Source: Agrocybe praecox
Lineage: Eukaryota; Basidiomycota; Agaricomycetes; Agaricales; Agrocybaceae
NCBI GenBank assembly: GCA_964017145.1
Contig: OZ024840.1
Span: forward strand, 3,906,001-3,970,000
DNA: 64,000 nt
Direction: 5' to 3'
A program made the position numbers and the translations under genes. The notes under the pieces were generated by a model. The model had not been told where the DNA came from and made no database searches. It was given only the letters and a program-made list of their open reading frames with translations. Below are positions 36,785-48,052 of the stretch, in pieces (the first letter of the stretch is position 1; the number at the start of each line of letters is the position of its first letter).

Positions 36785-37498
36785 ATGGCCCCAAGAAAAA
36801 ACGAGAATTTTGATGCCAGGGAGGAGAGGAAAGGGCGCATGATTGATAGAATCAGGTATATTGTCGAGGACATTCTCAACCACTTCAATTTCCAACATGA
36901 GCAATGTGTTATCCCTGGGAGAGAGTTCTTCGAATCGGGAGGCATCCGAAACGCTGACCTTCCAGATCTATTTATCATGAGAGGATCGAAGACTGAAAAT
37001 GCCCAAATCAGAACTCTGCAAGAAAGATACAAAAATTGCATTACGCCTATAGAATTCTATGCGCTCAACGAAAACCCTTGCATAGCCGATGATCAGTTCT
37101 GTAAATTTGCACGGTAAGCATGCTTTACGCCATAACCGACACCCTTCTGACAGTCACTAACGTTCCTTCGCATACTCTATAGCCTGATCGAATTGATTCA
37201 AGGCGCACGTCCCTACTCCTTTGGGCTCGCGTTTCGTGAGCACGCACTCCAACTTTTCCTACACTTTATAACGGCAGGCAGTACTACTCGCCCCTCGTTA
37301 ACATTGTTCACGAGCCCCTCGCATTCGTTAAGTTTTTGCTGTTTTGTTGTTTCCCAGCCAATGAGTGGAACTTCGACTTCCACCAAAAGACCAGCCCTGA
37401 CGATCCAGAGGCATATCTTGAACCTAGCTATGACGTGAACTATCGGAGGGCTTTGGAGTCAGGCGGCATACGATATGACAAGGATATAGAGTACTAAG
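36785..37498 (+). CDS. Uncharacterised protein
   Basis: I do not recognise it. Exon 1 (36785-37112) begins MAPRKNENFDAREERKGRMI. An intron with GTAAGC...TAG leads to RLIELIQGARPYSFGL. A short intron, probably ending near 37280, leads to YYSPLVNIVHEPLAFVK, and the frame then runs open to NEWNFDFHQK and ends ...SGGIRYDKDIEY at 37498. The donor of the second intron is weak (GTTTCG), or the better GTGAGC a few bases on would need a different acceptor. The protein would be about 200 residues, soluble and charged. Confidence 0.5.
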
Positions 37499-37614
37499 AA
37501 GTAATTGAAGAAAATACTTATCAGTAGAGATGTCGCGTATCTCAATTTTTATTTTATTTCAATACCTCCGTGTTTGTACTTTGAAGTGGTTTTACTGAAC
37601 GTTATAAATTTATT

Positions 37615-39295
37615 TCAAACTTGAAAAAATACATGTTCGTCCAATCCGCAGTCGTATTTATTCCTTTCCATCTCAAGACCATCAAGATACTGAAAGGCGT
37701 TCTTCGCAAAATAATCTTGAAGGTTCTTGATTCCTCTGTCGATGATGTCCAAAAATCGTTTGAAGTCCTTCTCCGAACCCGAACCGGATAAATCGCCCCT
37801 CAATAACAACGACGATGGTGACGACGGTCTCGGACTCTGTGGACCTGCCAATGTGGCAGGCTTCACCGAAGATACCCGCTCGTCCCAGAAGTTCTTCTGC
37901 TTCTTCGCGTCCAAGCAATTCGACTCCTGTGTCATCCCCACTCGTTCCGCATTTCGATTTGGCAGACCCATCTTTTCCCTGTATCCGTCGCCTACCATCT
38001 GCCTCATTTCCTTTAGCATACTGACGAACGGTTCCCCGAAGTACGCCGACACCTCTCCTTCTTCAATCCCAGGACCGTTCAGCAAGCATTCTTTCTTCCA
38101 CTCGATGACATCATCGGAAAGGGGATGATCCTTCCAATTCTGCAAAGAAGATGGGATGGTACACGCTGGCCGTACGCTCCCAGGACCAATGTACTCGACG
38201 CAAAGAAAGCATGCTGTGTAGTAAATTGACTCGAGGTCGTCCAGATGATCCAGAGCAGGCGCTTGGCTTGGTAGTGCAAGAGAAAAATGCCTCGCACGCA
38301 GCTGTGATAGTGACAACACGGATTTGAATTTGAGGTACGACACACTATTCCAACTGGGCTCGCATATATCTCCAGAAGACGCATGGACCCCAAGCTCCTC
38401 GACTTTCTTGACGCAAATCCGTATCGTCTGGGGGCTAATATCACCATGAACCATCCCGAATCGATTCCACCTTTCCCGGAGTGCTAAAAACACCAAGAAA
38501 ATGATCTCAGACAACGTGATGCTCCGATTCATGAATCGACCCGATTGAAAGCTCACCCTGAACGGCACCCCTGAGGGCAACTAACACCTCTTTCTGGGTT
38601 TGAAAATCTTCTAGCTTCCTGGAAGTTTCGAATGCATACGCTCTTGCCCCTGTCCTGGCATCCATAGGCGCTGGGAGAACTTGAGGGAAGTGCCAGTAAA
38701 GATCCGATCCGCCGGAAACTAGAATAGGCTTAGGGGTATGGGCTTTCTTGGGGCTTCCCCTCGAAGATTGTCTTGGAGATGGGGGCTGATATTGATTATA
38801 GGAGCAGTCTTCGTAGTAAGACGCATCGTTATATTCGCTCTGAGAGCATTGCACGTATAGGCCATCAGTATCTGGATGACCAAGGATCGGAAGGACGGCT
38901 TCAGGTTCTTCAGGGGACGATATTGACATAGAGCTGTCCGAGTCTGAACTCAACGACTCGGTTGATGGCGGGGAGACTGGCATAGATGAACTATTGCCTT
39001 CGTGAGATGCGGACGGATGTCCTGGTGCTGATCTTTCGGTAACGGGTATTGGGACATGATGCCCTGGGGAGTTGGTTTGAACGATATCTGCAGCGGCGTC
39101 GCCAGTGGCATACTTATTGGCAGTGCCCTTCCTCTTCTTCTGAGGGTTGTTGGCTATGGACGTGGTAGTGGGACCGCACGAGAACCACGATACAGCAGCA
39201 GCACGTCGACGAGAGGGCCGCGGATAGCGGTATGAATTGAACAAGTTGGACATTGGCCACGATTCTCTTAGTAGCGGGGCAAAGAGAGGGAACAC
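37615..39295 (-). CDS. FunK1-like protein kinase fold, N-lobe missing
   Basis: Two exons, 39295-38557 and 38483-37615, joined in frame across a 73-nt GTGAGC...TAG intron, give 535 residues. Residues 1-200 are Ser/Pro-rich and probably disordered. Residues 250-265 read RWNRFGMVHGDIS, matching the catalytic loop of fungal FunK1 kinases (HxD with Asp261). Further on, HLDDLESIYYT matches the conserved DDLES segment of that family. No Gly-rich loop, VAIK-type lysine or DFG segment is visible, so activity is doubtful. This may be a pseudokinase or the product of a decayed gene. Convergent with the unknown gene that ends at 37498. Confidence 0.68.
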
Positions 39296-40053
39296 AAAAA
39301 ACTAAGTGGGAGGAAGCACAATAACAATGCGTGTGTACGGGTTTATATGTGATATGTCACCCCTTTCAGTGCAAAACAAAGGTGCTCGTCCTTTGTATCA
39401 CAAATAGAGGGAAATTCACCCTGACACGCCTATAAAACGTTGGACACCAGGAACAGGCCACGATACCAATGCTTTTAGTGCATAAGTATAGGAGGGTGCG
39501 CAGGCGAGGCCAAAAGCGCAAGGCAGTCGAAGCCTCGAGGCACTGCCGCTTTCCCCCGTGCGACAAAGAATCCGTTCCAAGTTTCAAAGATGAAAAGAAT
39601 ATCCCTTTCAATAGAGATGTCAGAGCTTTGATGAGCAATATATCCAGGTACACACCTGAAAAGAAAACACAAAGATTCCTTTGATTGACAAAGAGAGAAG
39701 CTGCATAGCGTCCGAAACATATGTTGAAAGACCAGGTCAGATATCACAGGACGTCTATATAGCGTTTGCTCATTTAGCAGATTCGCGGACAACCAAATAT
39801 TCGCCATGCTGTAGTGGAATGACGAAAGGAAGGAGGAAGAAAGATCGTAGGCAACCCAATCGGCAAAGCGCCACGCCACGCTGACAGCCGCTGCCAACAT
39901 CTTATCTTATCTTCGACATTGTGCCAATTAAAATCATTTCAAGCATCACCACGTCTTTTCTTCGTGTCTCCTAAACATATTATATTCAAGATCACGGATG
40001 TCACCAGCCCTGTTCCTCTGATACGAGTTTGCCTCCTCTAAAATACACAGTTT
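39296..40053. other. Intergenic
   Basis: No supported gene. It contains the promoter of the kinase-like gene (minus strand, just right of 39295) and the 3' flank of ETF-alpha. A 141-codon minus-strand frame (39900-39475) shows no family resemblance. Confidence 0.4.
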
Positions 40054-41223
40054 TTACTTCTTCAGCTTCTCGGTAAGTTCGGGGACAGCATCGAAAATGT
40101 CAGCGACCAATCCAACGTCTGCGACTTGGAAAATAGGCGCATCGGCATCCTACATGAAAATCACAGTTAATATATGTACAGGGAATTAATTGGGTGCCTT
40201 CAACACACCTTATTGATAGCCACAATCAACTTGGAATCCTTCATACCCGCTAAATGCTGGATAGCGCCAGAAATACCCAAGGCCATATATAGCTCAGGCG
40301 CGACAACCTTACCAGTCTGTCCGACTTGTAAAGAATTATCTGCGTACCCAGCATCGACAGCTGCTCTTGAAGCACCAACAGCGGCACCAAGAGCATCAGC
40401 CAAGGGATACAAGACCTTCTCGAACGTCTCCGCGTTCTTCAATGCTCGCCCACCAGAAACGACGCGTGAGGCAACACCGAGGTCTGGTCTATCAGACTTG
40501 GCAATGGTCGTTTTGATGTGTTTCGTAGGTGAGTCGGCAACCTCGACAGCTTCGACTGCCTGAGCATCCGCTACTGCGCTGCCTTCAGGGGCAGGAGCGA
40601 ACGCGGTCCCGCGCACAGTGAAGAATTTCACTTTGATTTGCCCGGGGGCTTTAACGGTGGAAATCGCGTTTCCTGCATAGATAGGTCGGGTGAACGTGGT
40701 CGCTCCGGACGAACTATCGTGTGAGAGGGAAGTTACGTCCGAGACGGTGGGTGAATCAAGCTTCGCGGAGACACGAGGGAGTATAGATTTCGCTGAGGAG
40801 GAAGTGGCTGACACGACGTGTGTATATCCTTCTGACGAAAGGATTTTCTCGAATAATGGGGAGATGATCTCTGGGATTGCTTCGGCATATTGTGGAGACG
40901 TCGAGTGCAAGACGGCAGATACTCCCTTCAATCTGAACGAGTAACGGAAATAAATATTGCGTTGGCTACATTCCACAAGAATTCAAGTAACAAACGTACT
41001 TTTTAACTTTCTCAACAACTCCAGGAACATGTTCCTCGCTACCAACCACCAACGCCGAGACCTTTCCTCCGAGCTGTTCAGCAGCCGTCAGTGCGGACAA
41101 CGAGCCAGCATCTATGACTCCTCCTCTATGTTCTAAAAACACAAGTGCATGCGGTGATGGAGTCGAAGTTGCGTACGAACGAGCAAGTGCTCGTCGGCAG
41201 AATACAGAGCTTGTTCGTAACAT
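40054..41223 (-). CDS. ETFA: Electron transfer flavoprotein subunit alpha, mitochondrial
   Basis: Three exons, 41223-41000, 40932-40209 and 40149-40054, give 347 residues, the usual family size. The N-terminus [19 protein letters not shown] is rich in Arg and Ser without acids, as in mitochondrial targeting peptides. [13 protein letters not shown] begins the ETF fold. The C-terminal FAD domain shows [49 protein letters not shown] and [19 protein letters not shown], ending ...ELTEKLKK. It accepts electrons from matrix acyl-CoA dehydrogenases and passes them to ETF-ubiquinone oxidoreductase. Yeast relative: Aim45. Confidence 0.96.
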
Positions 41224-41588
41224 TTATATCGTTCTAGCTCCTCTTCAAGTATAGATGTTTATATCCTCCGAGTCGACGACGACGACCTTTTCCTCGTCCG
41301 CGAGATATCCAGAGAAGGAACTTAAGAGGGACGCTCTGGGGTATCCGAGAGCAAGTTGGCAATCAATTTCTGGATCCGGCCTCCTCTCCACTGCCAATCA
41401 TGTGCTTTCGTACTGGTTCCCACGGCATGATCCGTCGGCCGTGATCATCCTGACGACGTCATAGACATTAGGACGACGTGACGACTCGCGACGAGCGTAA
41501 TTGAACGCGTTAAATATGTGGACATTTTTTTTTTGCTACGTATTGCTAGTCTTTTTCTATTCTAACAGTTTCTTACTCTGCTCGTTCT
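41224..41588. other. Intergenic between SDR stop and ETF-alpha start
   Basis: 365 bp holding the SDR 3' flank and the ETF-alpha promoter. A plus-strand frame at 41255-41464 has no support. Confidence 0.4.
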
Positions 41589-42926
41589 TCACGATGCGCC
41601 AATGTGTTGGCCGCCTAAAGAAATAACTGGTTAGCAACCTCGTTCAACATATTATTTCAAGGTCAAAAGAGACTCACTGTTTATATGAAGAACCTGACCT
41701 GTCATAATATTCGAGTCGCTACTTGCCAGATATACATAAGTAGGACCCGTTTCTGCAGGTTGTCCCGCGCGCCCATGCAGAGGCATTCCAACACCCAATC
41801 CCTCCATATTATCGGCTGATCTCGAACCTGCTTGAAGCGCAGTGATGATAGGCCCGGGCGCAACACCATTTACTCGGATGCCCTTAGGCGCGAGTTGAGT
41901 CGCGAGTGAGCGGGTAAATGTCACAATTGCACCTTTGGTTGAGCTATAGTCGACTGTAAAGGAATTAAATTAGTCCCAAGGAACCAGAGAGGTTTAAACA
42001 TTCCGGTTCACTTACTAAGTCCTCCTGATCCCTTATATGCGGTAACCGAAGTGGTGTTAATGATTGCAGAGCCACGTTTCAAGTGAGGGAGGGAGTGTTT
42101 TGTAACTGCGAACATCTGGAGAATGTTTGAACGGAAAGTGCTCTCCACGTTCTCCAAATCAATCTCTTCAAATTTGCTACACATACTAGGATGAGAAAAT
42201 TGTTCAGCGAGGTGTTTCTAGAGTGAATTTACTCCCAGATGTTACTCACATTTGCTTCGAAGCATTATTGACTAGAATATCGAGCTTCCCAAACGCCCTC
42301 ATATGGCTATCCACGACGTGCTTGCACGAGGTTTCGTCCATAAGGTCGGCAGCGACAAGGTTAACCTTTGCACCGGAATCTTCGATCATCTTTTTCGCGT
42401 CCTCTGCGTCAGGCTGCTCGTCTGGTAGATATGCAATGGTGATGCCAGTAGCGCCTTCGCGAGCGAACAAAATCGCGGCCGAGCGACCGATTCCGCTGTC
42501 TCCGCCAGTGATAATAGTTGTTTTCCCTTTGAGCCTGCAATAAAAATTAGTAAGTATTAGATATCATGGTTCTAGTGTAAAACCCCTGTCAACGTACTTT
42601 CCAGAGCCTTGGTATTCTACCAATCTAGGCTTTCCGTTATCATCCCAGTACTCCTGCTTCGTATATTCGAGATGTGGTGTCATCTTCTTATCCAGTCCAG
42701 GCAGGTTTTGCTCCTGTTTCTTTGGTACGGCGACATCGTATGCCGTGATAATATCTTCTGCCGACATCCTGGGCGTAAAGGAGATATGAATGTGTCGAAT
42801 TAAGGGGTGGAAGTAGCTAGCTTTGAGTAAGAAGGAACGCGCTTGTCGGAGAGGTGTTTGTCTAACACTCAAATGATGAAGTTGGGCGAGGATAAGAGTA
42901 AAACGGGGCTTCATATGTGCTGCCAT
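41589..42926 (-). CDS. Short-chain dehydrogenase/reductase (YdaD/YghA-like)
   Basis: Five exons: 42926-42598, 42534-42250, about 42187-42016, about 41954-41678 and 41614-41589. The Rossmann signature is TTIITGGDSGIGRSAA, then LVNNAS, the catalytic Ser in TTSVTAY and the YxxxK pair in VDYSSTKGA. A further family segment is KGIRVNGVAPGPI, and the protein ends ...SGQHIGAS. The pre-domain HLEYTKQEYWDDNGKPRLVEYQGSGKL is typical of the YdaD/YghA branch. Residues 1-53 form a basic, mitochondrial-like leader, and a second in-frame Met (MSAEDIITAYD) would give a cytosolic form. NAD(P)-dependent; substrate unknown. Confidence 0.92.
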
Positions 42927-43359
42927 TTATATTATTGGTTCTCTGTTTGTGGATCCGTTTTTGAAAGTTGGGATTGGCGCCAATGATGTCACTTCTGACT
43001 GCAGTCTGAGTACTAGACATTACTATCCGTTGACGTCAAGGCTCGTATTAGGAAGATTGAATTCCTGGTCATGTAGCTATAAGTAGTACAGCAAACTCAA
43101 TTGGTCGGGTACATGCTCGAAGAGCTTCAAGTTTACAGGGTGTGAATCATTCAGTAAGATAAGATTAGATTTTCAAGTTAATCAAATGGAAGTTGCCGTA
43201 TTTGAACAGTCCTCGGTAAACGAAAACGCCTTCTTGCGGTCGCAGTTCGCAGCTCTGAATCCCCCAACCTTGTGTGATTTCATTTCCGATTCCGAGATCA
43301 ATCTCGACAACTATTTCACCGAAAAAGTGCGTTTGGACTAGGAAAAAAGGTAGTACCAA
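42927..43359. promoter_or_regulatory. Divergent promoter region, SDR / tRNase Z
   Basis: 433 bp between two genes read outward. No gene is called inside it. A 64-codon minus-strand frame (43359-43165) has no support. Confidence 0.45.
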
Positions 43360-45114
43360 ATGATGGACCGGTCGGATATGTCGGTTACGTTTCTTGGGAC
43401 GTGCAGCGGTGGCGGTCCTTCAGAAACCAGGAATTGTTCATCTTTGGTATGTGATATGTTTAAGAACAATTTCTTGTGGAGTACGTGTTTTCTCTCTTAA
43501 AAAGGGACATTCTTCCAAAGTTGCAAGTAATGCTAACGGACAGTGCAATGGGGATCGAATTATAGTGGTCGACTGTGCAGAAGGAACAATGCGCCAGTTC
43601 GCACTCCAACCAGATGATTTAAGTCCTAGGTTGAAGCTGCAGAAAATATCGAAGATTTTTATTACTCATATGCATGGTGCGTTTTGTGTGTTCGATGTTG
43701 GCTTTTCTCATGTACTGACTTCCCGTATCGTGCTGTTTTATGGGTGTGATTAGCTGACCATATCATGGGTATTGTCCCACTCCTAAGGAACCGTCTACAC
43801 CCTCCGTCCAAAATGGACGCTCCTATGCATGCATCAAGCGCCTATGTGAGTTTTTATTCTCGCCACCATCTTGCTGATCCCGAAATCGCCATTGCAGATC
43901 GTTCCAACGGTAGAAATCTACGGTCCCGCTGGCCTTCGCATCTTCGTGCGTCAGATCATGAAAATGACACTCACACGCACCACCGACAGATATGTCGTAC
44001 ACGAACTATTGACACCCTCCGACTCTATTACACCGTGTGTTCCCCGTGCAGCTGACGCTGACCCTGCAGATTTTAATATATTGCAGAACGACATCATGCA
44101 CTCGAGTGAGGTTGCTGGGTCAGATATACGTGCGACGACGATAACTGGCGAACCCCAAGCAGATGGGGTAAACAGCGGATATTGGTACTCCTTCGCTACA
44201 GATGATGGGAAATATTGCCCCATAACAGTGTCTGCTGGGTCTATTTTACACAGAGATCCATGCATTGGATATATATTTCGAGAAACGAGATATCCTGCCC
44301 GGAAACTTGTAATTCTAGGGGACACGCACGATCCCAACTATGTTTTACAGTTATGCATAAACCCTTCTCCATCGTTGCTAGTACATGAGGCGACGGATTC
44401 GTGTATCAGCAGAGAAGCAGATTCAACGGGAAAACTTTCTAGGAGGAGCGAAGAAGAGGTCAAAGGAAAAGCATTGGAGAGGGGTCATTCTACAGCAGAG
44501 ATGGCTGGGCTGTTCGCGAGGGCTGTTGGGGCACACAAACTAGTGTTGAATCACATTGGGGCCAGGTACGTCATCACCTTCAATGAAAAGTGATCATACT
44601 TTCACATTTTTTTATTCTTTTTAGATTCCCTGCCCCTCGTCACGCTCGCGACTTCAAATATCAAGATATCATGCGCGACATTGAGGACAGAGCTTCGCAA
44701 GCATGGGGCGCAAACAAGAGTGCCATAGCTGCATATGACTTCCTACGCGTTCATATACCTGTCCCATATGCTGCTACACGCGCGGAAAGGTTGGACCAGA
44801 TCAACTATGCCTATGCCTATTCTTCTGCTTCTGCTGCAAATCAAGAAGGGCATGGCCAAGGTAGTGGCACTGGTTCCACCTACGTACACACTACAGGATA
44901 TGCTTACACACACTATCAGGCTAATACAGATGTACAGGAAAATCTTGGAAAGGAGCGGTCACGCCATGAACACGGGCATCGTCATCGATCCCATCGATCC
45001 CACCGATCCCACCGAGAACGAGAACGAGGCTCGGATGGTGACTCACCAGGACGCGGACACCCTTACCACAAAGAAAGGCGATCATCTAATAAGACTCGCG
45101 ACAGCAGAGAATAG
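43360..45114 (+). CDS. tRNase Z, short (ELAC1-like) form
   Basis: Five exons: 43360/43378-43446, 43544-43675, 43754-43845, 43898-44565 and 44625-45114. The start may be at 43360 or at the in-frame Met at 43378 (MSVTFLGTCSGGGPS). RIIVVDCAEGT precedes the metal-binding motif, formed across an intron as THMHADHIMG. Later signatures are GDT in LVILGDTHD, LLVHEATD, RGHSTAEMAG and LNHIGA-RF. The enzyme cuts the 3' trailer from precursor tRNAs using two zinc ions. Beyond the domain there is an extra C-terminal tail of about 100 residues rich in His, Arg and Ser (HRSHRSHRSHRERERG), not part of the standard fold. A tRNA gene lies 425 bp downstream. Confidence 0.93.
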
Positions 45115-45538
45115 TGTCGCTTCGGTTGCCTGCATAGAACATCTATCTTGACTGACTCTTAACTGACAAACGCTTGGATTCATATTTACTATTAGGTACC
45201 GGTATTTGTTGTACATCATACGGCACTGACTGTGACATTGGCCATGGCTGCTTCCTCAACGTATCACCTTCTAGATGAATAGACATGTTACTGATTACAA
45301 GGCTACACATTTAGCTCGATATTTATTTTTGAAGCTGAGAGGAAGGCTGTGATTTCCTATCAGTAGACTTGCACGGAATCTAGTTGTATTTTCTTTATCG
45401 CCGCATGTGAACAACAGAATGAAATAGATGGTAACAAACTGTCCAGGCACTTATTATTTGTGTGTCAGAAATTTAGAAGGATGGACGAAACTTCAAAAGA
45501 AATTCTGCGCCCTAAACCATCGAGCAAAAGAAAAAGAC
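45115..45538. other. Intergenic, 3' flank of tRNase Z
   Basis: No gene is seen. The right end contains the T-run terminator of the tRNA (on the minus strand CTTTTTCTTTTG, 45524-45535). Confidence 0.45.
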
Positions 45539-45618
45539 TGAACCCCACCCGGATTGAACGGATGACCTTGAGGAATCACAAGCTGGAATCTCACGCTCTA
45601 CCACTGAGCTAGGGGTCC
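45539..45618 (-). tRNA. tRNA-Trp (CCA) with an 8-nt intron
   Basis: On the minus strand the acceptor arm GGACCCC pairs with GGGGTTC. The D arm is GCTC-AGTGGTA-GAGC, and the T arm is ATCCG-TTCAATC-CGGGT; position 73 is A. Both internal promoter boxes are present, and a T-run follows. The anticodon arm is 25 nt instead of 17. TGAG/CTCA stem pairs bracket TTCCAG, which reads as anticodon CCA, followed by about 8 intron nt (near CTTGTGAT). The fifth stem pair is an A-C mismatch. A His (GTG) reading is possible only with a different fold and is less likely. Confidence 0.8.
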
Positions 45619-45853
45619 TTGTTGGTAGCCTCGTGCCGTGCTGACATCATAATTGGCGGGCCCAATGGAGATCGTAGAAGTGCGGAAGCAATTTCGGTGT
45701 GGGAGTTGCATTAGCCGGAGAATGGGTTGACTGGAACGTGAACAACGTCGACGTCGAAGGCGGGGTGTTTACTCTCGCCTTAGTAGCCTGTGCATTAAAC
45801 CTTTCCTCTCTACCTCTCGGGTACTACTATCTAGTTACCAGCAACTGTCAATC

Positions 45854-46497
45854 ATGGCCGAACTTAACCCGAACTTAAAGGCAAGGGGACGCGGGGATTA
45901 TGCCTTCTTCTTGGAGTATCGTACAAGATGGTCGGTGAGCTCATTAATACGACTCGTCGCTTAAAAGTAACATGTTTATTCGTGTAATATGCATTCCCTT
46001 GATACACCACATATTGTACATAAACTTGTATAGGAGCGACAACGACCAATACTCGCACATCAACAACGCGGTGTATTACCACTTCTTCGATTCAATAGTT
46101 AACACCTACCTCATCGAGAAATGTGGACTAGACCCAAAGTCGTCACCTCTTATTGGGTTGGTGGTATCTTCATATTGTCAAGTACGTTTTTTCATATGAC
46201 CTCCCCGTTCGTGTAGAATGTCTTGTGGATGAATGGAAGTAACCTGTTCGATATAGTTCTTCGCTCCTCTGTCCTTTCCGCAAGTCCTCGACCTCGGCCT
46301 ACGCGTCAACAAACTAGGAAACAGCTCCGTGTCGTACGAAGTTGGCGTGTTCGAGAAAGGCAGCAATACGCCAGCAGCAGTGGGAGGGTATACACATGTT
46401 TTCGTCGGCAGCGAGTCTCGGAAGAGTATGACAATGGCGAAAGAGACAAAAGAGGGCCTGGGGAAATTACTAGTTCAAGATACCGCGAAACTGTGAA
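45854..46497 (+). CDS. Hot-dog fold thioesterase (4-hydroxybenzoyl-CoA thioesterase-like)
   Basis: Three exons. MAELNPNLKARGRGDYAFF leads to EYRTRW, then SDNDQYSHINNAVYYHFFDS, the family motif in which Asp and the HxxN.AYY helix form the active site. After an intron (about 46182-46259) the frame reads FPQVLDLGLRVNKLGNSSV, SYEVGVFEKGS, GGYTHVFVGSESRKS and ends ...LVQDTAKL at 46497. It probably hydrolyses an acyl-CoA; the chain is unknown. The first intron seems to use donor GTCGGT near 45930 to keep WSDND in frame. Confidence 0.85.
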
Positions 46498-46806
46498 ATT
46501 CGAACACCGATTTTATACAACTTTATTATGCGAGGTCGAGCAGAAACGCGAGAGGCCAGGATATAAAGGTAGAATATCGCCACAGACTGAGGCCATCTGG
46601 ACAAAAGTAAACTTCAGGCGCAATTTCGAAGGACTTCCGAGTGCCGGGCTGGGAAAAGGTTTAAAACCTTCCTAATTTGGAAGGAGCGGAGTCTGGTATT
46701 TGCCCCTGTTATGCAAACGGCAACTGTACAGTTAGTCTCAGCCACCGAACGGATTTGGTCGTGCCTTCGTCGTCGAGTTCGCCGTCCCTCAGCGAAATCT
46801 TTCAAA
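46498..46806. promoter_or_regulatory. eL28 upstream region
   Basis: 309 bp between the thioesterase stop and the eL28 ATG. The last 60 bp (TCGTCGTCGAG...CCCTCAGCG) are pyrimidine-rich, as in fungal ribosomal protein leaders. Confidence 0.4.
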
Positions 46807-47800
46807 ATGTCGTCCGACCTCCAGTGGCTCCTTCTCCGTGTGCGTTGACCATCTCCTCGCGCCTCGATGTCGAAAGTTGACCTTTGGTCTTTTTTTCCGA
46901 CAGAAAAACAACTCGTTCATCGTGAACCGAGTTCCTGAAGGACCCGTCTTTTCCAAGGAGCCCGTGCGTCCTTTTTTTTGGTTGCTCCAAGCAATGTCGC
47001 TTGATTAGACTTGCTGAAATGCATAGTGTAGGGCAACCTCCGCAACTTGAACTCCTTCAAGTACTCTGGTCTTGCCAACTCCAAGGTGCTTTTAATTATC
47101 TTTAAATTTCGGGTTTCATTTACTAATTTATTTATGAAATACAGACCATTGATGTTCAGGAGAAGGCTGGTAGCATTAAGATTGTTACCCGCAAGGTCAA
47201 GGCCTCCCCCCATGCCGTCGGCTCTGCCTATGGTACCACCTCCGTCCGCGCACGATCTGGAGGACGCCGCGCCTTCGGAATTGCCTCTGCCACCGCCAAG
47301 CGCTCATACAGGCCCGATCTCCGCACTGTGAGTTTCTATTTTTTATTACTCAGATGGTCGCTTTGGAATCTTTCCCTGGTTTTTCCTCTTTTTTTTTCTT
47401 TCGAAATACACCAAGACGCACTCTCGTTAGAACCCTCTGGAACAGCTGAAAAGCTATTGAAGGAAGGGCGTGGACACGTTTGCAATATCAATCCCGCCCA
47501 CTGCAGCGATCAACTGCGGTGGGTATCTCGCCATGTCGCTATCGGACACCGTTTGATGCTCTACGCGGCATGTACCGACTCTTTGGCGATGACATTCTAT
47601 TTTACTGTTCTGTTCTATTATTTTGTTTATCTTCGTCGTCTTCCTTCCTTTTATCACGACTAGGAATTATTACTGACGCTTGGATATTATCCTAGGCTGC
47701 TATTGCCCGTGTCTCTGCCCTCATTGCCGCTCAACAAGAGAAGAAACCTGCACCAGCGAAGAAGGTCCGTGGTAGCAAGGCCGTCGTTGCATCTGCATGA
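46807..47800 (+). CDS. RPL28: 60S ribosomal protein eL28
   Basis: Five exons: 46807-46839, 46904-46963, 47032-47085, 47145-47327 and 47696-47800. They join cleanly to MSSDLQWLLLRK, NNSFIVNRVPEGPVFSKEP, GNLRNLNSFKYSGLANSK, TIDVQEKAGSIKIVTRK... and a last exon ending VRGSKAVVASA. It totals about 144 residues, the normal size for metazoan-type L28 (absent from budding yeast, whose RPL28 is the unrelated uL15). It is a structural part of the large ribosomal subunit. Intron 4 is 368 nt, far longer than the other three, and holds a strong hairpin. Confidence 0.96.
47497..47523 (+). ncRNA. 10-bp stem-loop in eL28 intron 4 (possible intron-hosted small RNA)
   Basis: CCCACTGCAG pairs with CTGCGGTGGG around a 7-nt loop (one G-T pair). 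The host is a ribosomal-protein gene, a common snoRNA location. I found no complete set of C/D or H/ACA boxes, so the identity is open. Confidence 0.3.
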
Positions 47801-48052
47801 TTGTATTATGTGTTTCTTTTCCATCTCTACTACTCTCACATATGGTTATGCGCATGCAATATACTCATTACTCCACATGACCAAATCCTCGTTGGATTGC
47901 GAACCAATATATACCCTTCATGACCATGAATCATTGCGATTTCATTGTTGGAAAGTCTCTGGTTACAATTACAAGCAGTACGAAGTACACGGGACTGGCC
48001 GAGAAGACGATACGAATACATTTACTTCGACGACAAAAGGATTATTCGAATT

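Noticed and set aside
39475..39900. 141-codon minus-strand frame between the kinase-like gene and ETF-alpha
   Set aside because: No family resemblance; overlaps expected promoter and 3' flank.
43165..43359. 64-codon minus-strand frame upstream of tRNase Z
   Set aside because: Lies in a divergent promoter and has no recognisable family.
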